DNA of 32,549 nt from Chloroflexota bacterium. Lineage in GTDB: Bacteria; Chloroflexota; Dehalococcoidia; UBA6926. Shown piece by piece: positions 24,399 through 31,236 of the stretch (positions are counted from its first letter, which is position 1; every line of letters begins with the position of its first letter). The translations under genes and the position numbers were made by a program. Under the pieces are notes generated by a model that saw nothing but the letters and a program-made list of their open reading frames with translations, was not told the DNA's origin and did not search any database. The DNA lies in contig JAPOOK010000005.1 of NCBI GenBank assembly GCA_026713485.1, positions 1-32,549 of the forward strand, read 5' to 3'.

Positions 24399-24926
24399 TC
24401 AGGCGGGGTACCATTGACGACTTTCCAGCATCCCTTTGAGATAGGCCATCTCGCCCGCGTGCATCGAGCAGTCGTGCATAACGCTGACGAGACGGACACC
24501 AACGGTCGGCATGGGGTCCCACCGCGGCTCGTTCAGGACGCGGTCGAGCGCCTCCGGTGTGATGGTCTTAAGATACTCCTGCGTACGGACGTAAACGGCA
24601 TCGTAGTAGTCGATGATGACGGACGCTTCGGGCGACTGAAAGGCGCGGACCTCGTCCATGGATTGGCCGACACCGTTATTCTCCGGGTCCGGCGGCATGT
24701 TGAATCGTTCATGCCATCCCTCTTCTATCCAGGCCTGTTCGCGCCCGGAGAGGCCACAGATCTGGTGATCCTGTACCCGGGTCAGATGCCAGGCGTTCCA
24801 TCCAAGGGGGTTCGAATTCTCGTCCGGCTGCTTCATCAACTGCTCGACGGTCAGCCCCTCGATGCACCTTGCGAGCAAGCCACGCACGCGCCCAAAGTGA
24901 TCGATTGCCATTTCTCCGATGTTCAT
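24399..24926 (-). CDS. DinB-family protein (putative metal-dependent enzyme)
   Basis: A 175-residue helical-bundle protein of the DinB/YfiT superfamily. The three expected metal-binding histidines are in place: NAWHLTRVQDH near residue 46 (His in NAWHL) and HDCSMHAGEMAYLKGML near the C-terminus (HDCSMH). Members bind zinc or nickel and include thiol-dependent transferases, but many have no known role. GAGAGGGCGG lies directly before the ATG. The neighbouring thyX is in the same direction with a 39-nt gap, so they may be co-transcribed; no functional link is obvious. A short repeat (24369-24390) lies in the gap after the gene. Confidence 0.8.
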   Translation of the reverse strand: MNIGEMAIDHFGRVRGLLARCIEGLTVEQLMKQPDENSNPLGWNAWHLTRVQDHQICGLSGREQAWIEEGWHERFNMPPDPENNGVGQSMDEVRAFQSPEASVIIDYYDAVYVRTQEYLKTITPEALDRVLNEPRWDPMPTVGVRLVSVMHDCSMHAGEMAYLKGMLESRQWYPA

Positions 24927-24965
24927 CCGCCCTCTCCGTGTCTCATGCGTTTTGGTCGTTGCGGC

Positions 24966-25751
24966 TCAGACCTTTTGGTGCTGTGTCGTGTACCAAGGCA
25001 GGCCGTTGACCATTTCGATTTTGTAGTCGGAAAAGAGAACCGGATACCGATCCTGGACAAGTTCGCCGATCCTCGCGAATACAACACGGATTTCCTCCTC
25101 GGAACTGGGGTCCGTGCGTGCCTCCAGGATATGGCGTAGGGCGCGGATATTGGTGCTCCAGCCGATGCTCGTTGAGACACCGATGGGCGCGATTCGACGC
25201 ATGGCTGAAGTGATCTCCTTCTTGCGTGAGAACTGTGCGCCGTCCTCATCCAGCTGGTAGTGCTCGGCCATCATCTTCTGCAGTTCTTCCAGCTTCTGGA
25301 AGGTATCAACGAAGACCTCCATGATGTGCTCATCCTCACGCACGGCGGAGGGCGCCCACATGCCAAGGTCATCCAGACGGACGAATCGCAGGCTCTCTTG
25401 GGAGATGGCGGTGCCGGCGCGGTGTCGGACCAACTCATGCGTGAAGACGCGGCTGACGCCGGTGATGGCGAAATTCAGGACGCTGTGTTCCAGAACGGAG
25501 CCGTGACCGGTGGCGATGATGTTCTTGAGGTGGGCGGCGTTATTTGGGCGGACACGGGTGACGTTTGGGTTGAGGCCGGGCTCAAATGAGCGGTAGCAAA
25601 GGCGTCCCATAAATTCGGCGAGGCCTTCGACGTCTGTGGCGGCGTCCGTCGACCAATTTGGTGCGCCGATGTGTTCCAGGTAGGCCGTCAGCCCCTCGGG
25701 AATAATCCTGGTTTCTCCGACCAGAAAAACGTGCGGCTCAACGCCGTGCAT
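24966..25751 (-). CDS. thyX: FAD-dependent thymidylate synthase ThyX
   Basis: Makes dTMP from dUMP using FAD, NADPH and methylenetetrahydrofolate. The signature region is THELVRHRAGTAISQESLRF (Arg109-His110-Arg111 ... Ser120), with eight residues between RHR and Ser rather than the textbook seven. GHGSVLEHSVLNF (82-94) matches the FAD/dUMP contact segment, and the SIGWSTNIRALRHILEAR run is the C-terminal substrate site. At 261 residues it is a normal length. ATG 25751 is chosen because GGGAGGGA precedes it, and because the in-frame GTG at 25793 overlaps the predicted transcription start. No thyA is present nearby. Confidence 0.94.
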   Translation of the reverse strand: MHGVEPHVFLVGETRIIPEGLTAYLEHIGAPNWSTDAATDVEGLAEFMGRLCYRSFEPGLNPNVTRVRPNNAAHLKNIIATGHGSVLEHSVLNFAITGVSRVFTHELVRHRAGTAISQESLRFVRLDDLGMWAPSAVREDEHIMEVFVDTFQKLEELQKMMAEHYQLDEDGAQFSRKKEITSAMRRIAPIGVSTSIGWSTNIRALRHILEARTDPSSEEEIRVVFARIGELVQDRYPVLFSDYKIEMVNGLPWYTTQHQKV

Positions 25752-25796
25752 GTGCCTGTCCCTCCCCCCGATTCGCGGCTCGCAGCCCGCCACTCA

Positions 25797-25805
25797 AATG
25801 TAGCA
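25797..25805 (-). promoter_or_regulatory. Extended -10 promoter of thyX, TGC-TACATT
   Basis: The minus strand reads TGCTACATT (25805-25797), about 45 nt upstream of ATG 25751, with no clear -35. It resembles the thrC and oxidoreductase promoters. The rest of the 163-base gap to 25914 holds nothing else recognised. Confidence 0.5.
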
Positions 25806-25914
25806 CGGGTGGGCGATATGGGTAGGGTGGGGGCGGTGGAATCTTTACCGTCGTCATACATGACCTTAACGGTGATTTAACGCTGATAGTCTGATACTCT
25901 GGCAGAGTGGTTAT

Positions 25915-26667
25915 GTGGAATATGAATATCGTACTTCTACCGTGGACGATCCAAGGGCGATAAGGGCAGTCGCTCACCGGGGCGCGAAGGCACTCGCTCC
26001 CGAGAATTCTATTCTTGCTTTCACCACAGCCGCCGAACTTGGCGTTGCTGCCATTGAGACCGATGTCCGCCTGAGCGCGGACGGGCTGCCCGCAATCATT
26101 CACGATCCAACATTGGCGCGGACGCACGGGCATAAGGCTCACGTTGCTGGTGCGACGATGGCGGAATTGCAGTCGCTGGGCGTGCCGTCCCTCTCCACGA
26201 TGCTGGACATCTTTGCTGCTGACTTCGATGTGATTATCGACCTCAAGGAAAAGAGCACCAGGCTCGCGGAATCCGTGGGTCGGGCAGTTGCGGTGTCCGG
26301 CCGAGCCGCCCGGTGTTTCGTGACGGGATCAGACCTAAATCTGCTGCGGCGGGCGCAGGCGCTTGCCGAAGGACTGCGGCTTAGCTGGACCATCGGAGCG
26401 CGTCACGAAACGTTGACGCCTGCAGCGGTGGTTGAGGCATCCGTTGTAGGAGTGTCGGAACTGGCGGTCCAAGCGTCCGAGGTGAGCGCGGAATTGGTGG
26501 CGCAGGCCGGGTCGCTGGGCATCGATGTTCGCGCATACGGAATCAGGTCACCGTTGGGCGCGCAGGAGCTGGTTGCTCTTGGCTGCCGGACGCTGACACT
26601 GGATGACCCGCGCTGGGTGATGATGCCGAGGCAATTGGCTCTTCCGCTGGTTTCGGCTGCCACGTAG
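25915..26667 (+). CDS. Glycerophosphodiester phosphodiesterase family protein
   Basis: TIM-barrel phosphodiesterase of the GDPD family. Catalytic and metal residues are present: His21 (AVAHRG), Glu30 (APENS), Glu48 and Asp50 (IETDVRLSADGLP) and His63 (IIHDPTLARTHG), the standard order. Later barrel segments are less conserved, and at 250 residues it is a compact member. It has no signal peptide, so a cytoplasmic role in phospholipid-derived diester turnover is likely. The start is GTG 25915, without a good ribosome binding site. It is followed after 108 nt by an ABC transporter gene pair, with two weak hairpins in between. Confidence 0.9.
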   Translation: MEYEYRTSTVDDPRAIRAVAHRGAKALAPENSILAFTTAAELGVAAIETDVRLSADGLPAIIHDPTLARTHGHKAHVAGATMAELQSLGVPSLSTMLDIFAADFDVIIDLKEKSTRLAESVGRAVAVSGRAARCFVTGSDLNLLRRAQALAEGLRLSWTIGARHETLTPAAVVEASVVGVSELAVQASEVSAELVAQAGSLGIDVRAYGIRSPLGAQELVALGCRTLTLDDPRWVMMPRQLALPLVSAAT

Positions 26668-26762
26668 AGACGACCCCGTCACCCCCGAAGCAAGTACGGG
26701 GCAAACTCTAACCCTCTCCTCCAAGGAGGAGGAAATTCTCAGAAACTCTTGGGCGCGGCGCA
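26668..26762 (+). other. Intergenic region with two GC-rich hairpins
   Basis: CCCCG (26683-26687) pairs with CGGGG (26697-26701) across 9 nt, and CTCCTCC-AA-GGAGGAG around 26714-26729 can form a second stem. Neither is followed by a T-run. They may be a repeat family or weak terminators of the GDPD gene. Confidence 0.3.
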
Positions 26763-26768
26763 TATACT
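26763..26768 (+). promoter_or_regulatory. TATACT -10 box 7 nt before the ABC ATPase ATG (leaderless candidate)
   Basis: TATACT ends 7 nt before ATG 26776, with no ribosome site between. The context GCGCATATACTGACC resembles GCGCCTATACTGGCC at 9613-9626. Confidence 0.45.
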
Positions 26769-26775
26769 GACCGTG

Positions 26776-27717
26776 ATGGTTGGTGTTCGGGATTCCCGGT
26801 TCGATTCTGTTAGTGCCGGCGCGCCGGCGTTGGAGGCACGTCAACTGCGGAAGCAGTTCGGCGGCAGAGACGTCGTGAATGGTGTCTCTCTGCACGTCAA
26901 CAGCGGCGAGGTTGTTGGCTTGGTTGGGCCCAACGGCGCGGGCAAGACTACTACGATTCGCATGATGCTCGGCATTCTTGCGCCCGATGAGGGTGAGGCA
27001 CGAGCCCTGGGCGGTCCGCTCACCGCGGAGACACAGGAACGCATCGGCTATCTCCCGGAGGAACGGGGGCTGTATGAGGGACTCAAGCTAACTGTCGTCC
27101 TGTCGTACCTGGGGCAACTCAAGGGATTGAGTCGACGTGAATCCGCGATACGCGCGGAAGAGATGCTGAATGCCGTCGGTATGTTGGAGCACGCTCACAA
27201 GAAGGTGCGTGAGTTGAGCCGCGGGATGACGCAGCTTGTTCAGTTCGGGGCGACCCTGCTGCACAGGCCGGACATTCTCGTTCTGGATGAACCGTTCTCC
27301 GGGCTCGATCCCGTCAATTCACGGCGTATGAAGGAGCTTGTGCTGCAGGAAAAGCAACGAGGCGCGGCAATCATCTTCTCCACCCACCAGATGACGGATG
27401 TCGAGGAACTTTCGGACCGAGTGTTGATGATTGATGGCGGGGAGGTGGCGCTGGAAGGCGTGCCATCTGAGCTGCGACGGCGGTATCGGGGCGACACAAT
27501 CCGCGTCGAATCGCCCGATGAGTTGCCGAAGAGCATCAGCGGAGTAGGGGACATCGAACGCTCCGCGGAGGCCGTCACGATGCGTCTCCTGGAAGGAGCG
27601 ACGGCGGAACAGGTGCTCAAAGAACTACTGGATGCCGGGGTGCGGATCGAGCGGTTTGAGGTGGCGCTGCCGACGCTGGAGGAGATCTTCATACGGGAAG
27701 TGCTAGGGCGGGAATGA
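26776..27717 (+). CDS. ABC transporter ATPase (NatA-type exporter)
   Basis: Cytoplasmic ATPase that drives the permease encoded next. Walker A GPNGAGKTT (51-59), Q-loop region RIGYLPEERGLYEG (89-102), a signature reading LSRGM (147-151) instead of LSGGQ, Walker B ILVLDEP (167-173) and the switch-His in IIFSTHQM are present. The C-terminal extension (about 230-313) is the accessory domain seen in ABC-2 exporters of the NatA/CcmA type. ATG 26776 is preferred: TATACT lies 7 nt upstream, so the mRNA may be leaderless; GTG 26773 and upstream in-frame codons are alternatives. The permease starts 36 nt after the stop. Confidence 0.9.
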   Translation: MVGVRDSRFDSVSAGAPALEARQLRKQFGGRDVVNGVSLHVNSGEVVGLVGPNGAGKTTTIRMMLGILAPDEGEARALGGPLTAETQERIGYLPEERGLYEGLKLTVVLSYLGQLKGLSRRESAIRAEEMLNAVGMLEHAHKKVRELSRGMTQLVQFGATLLHRPDILVLDEPFSGLDPVNSRRMKELVLQEKQRGAAIIFSTHQMTDVEELSDRVLMIDGGEVALEGVPSELRRRYRGDTIRVESPDELPKSISGVGDIERSAEAVTMRLLEGATAEQVLKELLDAGVRIERFEVALPTLEEIFIREVLGRE

Positions 27718-27753
27718 CGGAGGTGGCGAAGTGCAGGGGCGGAGGGACGGCGC

Positions 27754-28989
27754 GTGAATAAGGCCCTCATTGTTGCTCGGCATGAGTTGACGACCATGCT
27801 GTCGCGGACAGGTTTCCTGGTTATGACGGCGCTTGTGCCCATCGCCATGCTCTTGCTCGTGGGCGGTATCGGAGCATATGTCTTCTTCACGTCCGGCGAG
27901 GACGACGCGCCGGAGTCGCGAACGGTTGGGTATGTCGATACTGCGGACATCATTACCGGCTATGAGCAATTGGGGATAACGACATTTAGGCCTTACGCGA
28001 ATGAGACTGTTGCTCGGTCGGCTGTGGCCGCGGGTGACGTAGATGCGGCCTATGTCATCCTGCCAACCTATCTGCAGACTGGCACAGTGCGTGAGATAAC
28101 ACAGAGCGGAGGCGGACTGGGGCTGCAGACCGGAGGCAGCAGGTCCGCCTTTCGTGATTTTCTGCGCGCAAATCTTGTAGCGGACCTGGGGGACGATAAT
28201 CGCGCAGGGCGCGTGATTGCTCCGGCGTTCTTCGTGACTGTAGAGATTGACGCCGGTGGTCAGACGGCCGAGGACTCGTTCGATCCCGCAACGCTCATCT
28301 TCTTCATGGCGATGGCGTTCGCCATCATCTTTTCCATACTCACGATAACGGGCTACCTTCTCCAGGGTTTGAACGAGGAGAAGGAAAACCGCGTGATGGA
28401 GATACTGCTCTCTACGGTCAGTCCGGACCAGCTGATGCTGGGCAAGCTGCTGGGGCTGGGCGTGGCGGGCATGATTCAAATAGGCGTGTGGATGGGTTCA
28501 GCAGTTGGCCTCCTGTTTGGGGCGTCGATCTTCGTGGACGATATTCCCGTGCTGGGGCTTCCCTCGCTGCCGCTCATCCTTGTGGCGTTTGCCTACTTCC
28601 TGCTTGGCTACGCGTTTTTCGCGGCGCTGATGGCAGCGTTGGGCGCAGTCACAACGTCACAGCGAGAATCGCAGCAGCTGACGGTCATCGTCATTCTCCC
28701 TGCCGTCGCCCCGTTCTGGTTCTCGTTTTCAATCATCGACGACGCGGGCGGGTTGCTGCCGCAGATCATGACGTACATCCCGTTCACTGCGCCCACCATG
28801 TCATTGGCGCGGTTGGCACTTGATGCCATGGGGCCGCTGGAGATTGCCGCGAGCCTGATCGCGCTGACGTTTTCAGTATTCGTGGCAGTGAAGCTCGCGC
28901 AGCGTCTCTTCCGAAGCTACCTGCTTGTCTACGGACACCGGCCGCCGCTTGTGCAGTTGTTGAAAACCGCGGTGACGGGACGCCTGTAG
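27754..28989 (+). CDS. ABC-2 type permease (NatB-like)
   Basis: Integral membrane partner of the preceding ATPase. Residues about 18-48 form the first helix, followed by a long extracytoplasmic region (about 50-180) and five further helices with ILTITGYLLQGLNEEKENRVMEILLSTVSPDQLMLGKL (read in parts), the classic ABC-2/NatB coupling segment. GGAGGGA lies before GTG 27754. The 411-residue length is typical. NatAB exports sodium in Bacillus, but many related pairs export other compounds and nothing here fixes the substrate. The stop is 7 nt from a convergent membrane-protein gene, with no terminator seen. Confidence 0.9.
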   Translation: MNKALIVARHELTTMLSRTGFLVMTALVPIAMLLLVGGIGAYVFFTSGEDDAPESRTVGYVDTADIITGYEQLGITTFRPYANETVARSAVAAGDVDAAYVILPTYLQTGTVREITQSGGGLGLQTGGSRSAFRDFLRANLVADLGDDNRAGRVIAPAFFVTVEIDAGGQTAEDSFDPATLIFFMAMAFAIIFSILTITGYLLQGLNEEKENRVMEILLSTVSPDQLMLGKLLGLGVAGMIQIGVWMGSAVGLLFGASIFVDDIPVLGLPSLPLILVAFAYFLLGYAFFAALMAALGAVTTSQRESQQLTVIVILPAVAPFWFSFSIIDDAGGLLPQIMTYIPFTAPTMSLARLALDAMGPLEIAASLIALTFSVFVAVKLAQRLFRSYLLVYGHRPPLVQLLKTAVTGRL

Positions 28990-28996
28990 TGGCGCG

Positions 28997-29425
28997 TTAT
29001 TGCTGGCCGCCGCTCCGCAGCAGGCGCTCGCCGATGATCAGGCCAAGAACCACATATATGGCGTCCACCAGCGGAAAGTAGATGGTGTGCGATAGGGCGG
29101 CGTCGCCTGTCTCACTACTCGTGTCCAACAGCCAGAAGTACTGCCAGAAAAACAGCATCAACAGTACGACGGAGCCGTAGAAGAGGCCGTTGGCGATGGC
29201 ACAAGTGTAGTTGTCGGTGTTCTGAGGGTCGAGCTTCCACCGATAGAGGAAGGTCAGCACGACCATGAGGATGGCGCCGAGGGCCATGAAGTAGTTGAGA
29301 ATCGTCCAGATTGGGTAGTCGGGCGAGCCGTCGTGGATGAGCGGCGTGATCATGAACAGCAGGGCTACGGCTATTGCCGTCAGCAGGAGATACGCTCCGA
29401 AGAGGCGGCTGAGTATCTGTGCCAT
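28997..29425 (-). CDS. Small four-helix membrane protein of unknown function
   Basis: A 142-residue protein with four clear hydrophobic segments: YLLLTAIAVALLFMITPLI near the N-terminus, then ILNYFMALGAILMVVLTFLY, GLFYGSVVLLMLFFWQYFWLL and FPLVDAIYVVLGLIIGERLL. The first loop contains charged DGSPDYP. No catalytic motif is visible and I do not recognise the family. AGGAAGGAG 6-7 nt upstream fixes the start at ATG 29425. It is convergent with the ABC permease gene and divergent from the DUF2236 region. Confidence 0.7.
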   Translation of the reverse strand: MAQILSRLFGAYLLLTAIAVALLFMITPLIHDGSPDYPIWTILNYFMALGAILMVVLTFLYRWKLDPQNTDNYTCAIANGLFYGSVVLLMLFFWQYFWLLDTSSETGDAALSHTIYFPLVDAIYVVLGLIIGERLLRSGGQQ

Positions 29426-29506
29426 CGTTTGCTCCTTCCTCAATCTCGCACGACCTACATTTCAGTCTTCAGCGTACTCCAATGACTGCGACAAGACCGT
29501 GGCCTC

Positions 29507-29512
29507 TATAAT
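29507..29512 (+). promoter_or_regulatory. TATAAT box upstream of the DUF2236 remnant
   Basis: A perfect TATAAT at 29507-29512 lies 102 nt upstream of the remnant's GGTTCCCACC. The two intact DUF2236 genes have equivalent boxes at 98 and 100 nt. A start codon at 29511 overlaps this box, so if it is used the remnant would begin later. Confidence 0.4.
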
Positions 29513-29762
29513 GGATGCATCAATCGAGCAAGATAACTGTTCGTCAAAGAGTATGACTTCCGAACTCTCGCGAGAGGATGACCCTGCCGGATCACCGCCT
29601 GATGTACCGGTTCCCACCGAGTACATCGAAGGCCATAAAAGCACCACGCCGAGGCGAACCACCTTGTCCGCAGGCTTCGTAGATACCCCTGATCGAGTAA
29701 ATTTCACGCCTACGCTGCTGAAGCTGTGTCGAAGCTCGCTGTTCGTAGGGGTGTACAATTGA
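29511..29762 (+). pseudogene. Decayed N-terminal fragment of a DUF2236 gene
   Basis: An 83-residue open frame contains VPVPTEYIEGH, followed by a short stretch and VDTPDRVNF. These match VPTDYIEGY and LDNPPDWVNF of the intact downstream paralogue, but the roughly 75 residues between them are reduced to about 24. The DNA over the first motif is 25 of 29 identical to 31290-31318. After VNF the frame runs out at TGA 29760-29762, immediately before the next gene's -10 box. It is best read as a truncated and internally deleted third copy. Base composition is lower in GC than neighbouring genes. It fills most of the 359-base gap between flanking genes. Confidence 0.5.
29754..29759 (+). promoter_or_regulatory. 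TACAAT box upstream of the first intact DUF2236 gene
   Basis: TACAAT at 29754-29759, about 26 nt before GTG 29785 and 98 nt before the ATAATCCCAACC that corresponds to the conserved start motif. The -35 is weak. Confidence 0.4.
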
Positions 29763-29784
29763 TGCTAATCCCCCCACAGAGTTA

Positions 29785-31014
29785 GTGAGCAACTGCATGC
29801 AGTCTCGACCCCAGGATCGCGAAACCCATTCAGCTGTGGCGTCTGATTTGATAATCCCAACCGACTACGGGGCGGGCTACGAGTATGCCCGTCTTGTCGA
29901 TAAAGAGACTGCGGACAATTACATCGCCCACACTCATATCGGCGACCCGGTCATGGATGCGGTGGTGGAAGAATTGGCGTCGCTGACGCGGTCCCAGGCC
30001 CACCGGTTCATCAAGGCCGGTATGGATGAAAACTACGAGGAGCTACGGGAAGCGCCGCAATTGTTGCGGAACTTCTTCTCCGATGCGCCTCAGCCTGACC
30101 CCGAGTGGCTGGATTTTGACGCTTTCGGCCCGGGAATCCGTGCCTTTCAGAGGAATGCGGTTGCAATCCTCTCGGCCTTCGTGGCCGGCGTGCTCATAGA
30201 CGGCTTCTCGACGCTCATCAGTAAGTCCTTCGTTCAGACCGGGCGCATATTCGACAACGGCGTCTGGCGGCTCAAGCAGAACAACCGGCATCAAGTGGAG
30301 ATATTTCTTCCCGGCGGGCTGGAGAGGTATGGCGACGGGTGGAAACTATCAGTCCGCATCCGGTTTGTGCATGCCCAGATTCGGCGACTGCTTGCGGAGT
30401 CCGCGGAGTGGGAGGAGGACGCCTGGGGCGTGCCGCTAAGCGCAGCGCACCTGGGCTATTCCGTCTCGTGTTTCGCCGCTCGCGCTGTCAAACATTCGGA
30501 GTCGCTGGGGGCACGTTACACCGAAGAAGAGCGTGCCAGTTTCCACGATGTCTGGCGCTATTCCGGCTATCTCATGGGCATCCCTGAATCCATCCTCTTC
30601 ACCAATGAGAGTGAAGCACTGCGGCTGTATCGGATGGGCTCAATTATCGAACCTCCACCTACGATGGATGCGATCGTCATGACGAATGCGCTGATCAACT
30701 CTGCTCCGCTGGTCGCGGGTATTACGGACAGGGAGGAGCGGGCGAAGCTGGTGGAAGGTGTCATCTACCCCGTTTCCCGGGCACTCGTCGGAAACGAACT
30801 GGCCGACAAATTGAACTTTCCAAGGGGGAGACTACCCTTCCCTCTGTTCTGGTACAAGCTGAATCAGCGAATAGAGGCACTGAAAGGGCGGTTCCTGAAG
30901 AGCGCGAGAGGCGCGAATTTTGCGACCCTTCTCGCGGCATCGGCGTACACTGACGCCGGGCTGACATATTGGCTGCCCGACCACGTGCATGCTGAACGCT
31001 CCAGCGATTGGTAA
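29785..31014 (+). CDS. DUF2236 (oxygenase MpaB-like) protein, first tandem copy
   Basis: A 409-residue DUF2236-family protein, the group that includes MpaB-type ER oxygenases and the latex-clearing protein Lcp heme oxygenases. The N-terminus carries IPTDYGAGYEYARL, then NYIAHTHIGDP and FLPGGLERYGDGWKLSVRIRFVHAQIRRLL (in parts), which includes the conserved His of VHAQ that is the heme ligand in Lcp. The Trp-rich DAWGVPLSAAHLGYS and VWRYSGYLMGIPESILF follow, and the C-terminus is YWLPDHVHAERSSDW. It is clearly paralogous to the next gene. No signal peptide is visible. GTG 29785 is used; ATG 29797 is possible. Oxygenase activity is inferred from the family only. Confidence 0.85.
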   Translation: MSNCMQSRPQDRETHSAVASDLIIPTDYGAGYEYARLVDKETADNYIAHTHIGDPVMDAVVEELASLTRSQAHRFIKAGMDENYEELREAPQLLRNFFSDAPQPDPEWLDFDAFGPGIRAFQRNAVAILSAFVAGVLIDGFSTLISKSFVQTGRIFDNGVWRLKQNNRHQVEIFLPGGLERYGDGWKLSVRIRFVHAQIRRLLAESAEWEEDAWGVPLSAAHLGYSVSCFAARAVKHSESLGARYTEEERASFHDVWRYSGYLMGIPESILFTNESEALRLYRMGSIIEPPPTMDAIVMTNALINSAPLVAGITDREERAKLVEGVIYPVSRALVGNELADKLNFPRGRLPFPLFWYKLNQRIEALKGRFLKSARGANFATLLAASAYTDAGLTYWLPDHVHAERSSDW

Positions 31015-31022
31015 TTCTCTAA

Positions 31023-31073
31023 GTTCGCGATCACTGTTGGGTGGCTTTTCCGGGTTGTTGCCGCGTTCCGGCG
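31023..31073 (+). repeat. Diverged third copy (R3) of the intergenic repeat
   Basis: GTTCGCGATCA (31023-31033) and CCGCGTTCCGGCG (31061-31073) match R2, with almost the same spacing between them (38 against 39 nt). Like R1/R2 it begins just after a stop codon. The remaining gap to 31236 holds the promoter of the next gene. Confidence 0.65.
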
Positions 31074-31167
31074 TCATCTCCGCAATCCCTTCGCCGACCC
31101 GTAGGGGAGCACGTTTCCCCGTTAGGCCTTCCGGCAATACAGATCGTCGATATGCCGGAGATGTTTC

Positions 31168-31195
31168 TTGCGTTGTAGCAGATGCCCCTTATAAT
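31168..31195 (+). promoter_or_regulatory. Promoter of the second intact DUF2236 gene, TTGCGT-16-TATAAT
   Basis: TTGCGT (31168-31173), a 16-nt spacer and TATAAT (31190-31195), about 42 nt before GTG 31237 and 100 nt before GGTTCCCACC. Confidence 0.6.
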
Positions 31196-31236
31196 GATTT
31201 CGACAGTAGCTGGACCGCTGACCCCCCAAGGTATGT

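Noticed and set aside
27703-28479. A 258-codon minus-strand frame over the ABC permease gene
   Set aside because: Antisense to the NatB-like coupling region, no family resemblance.
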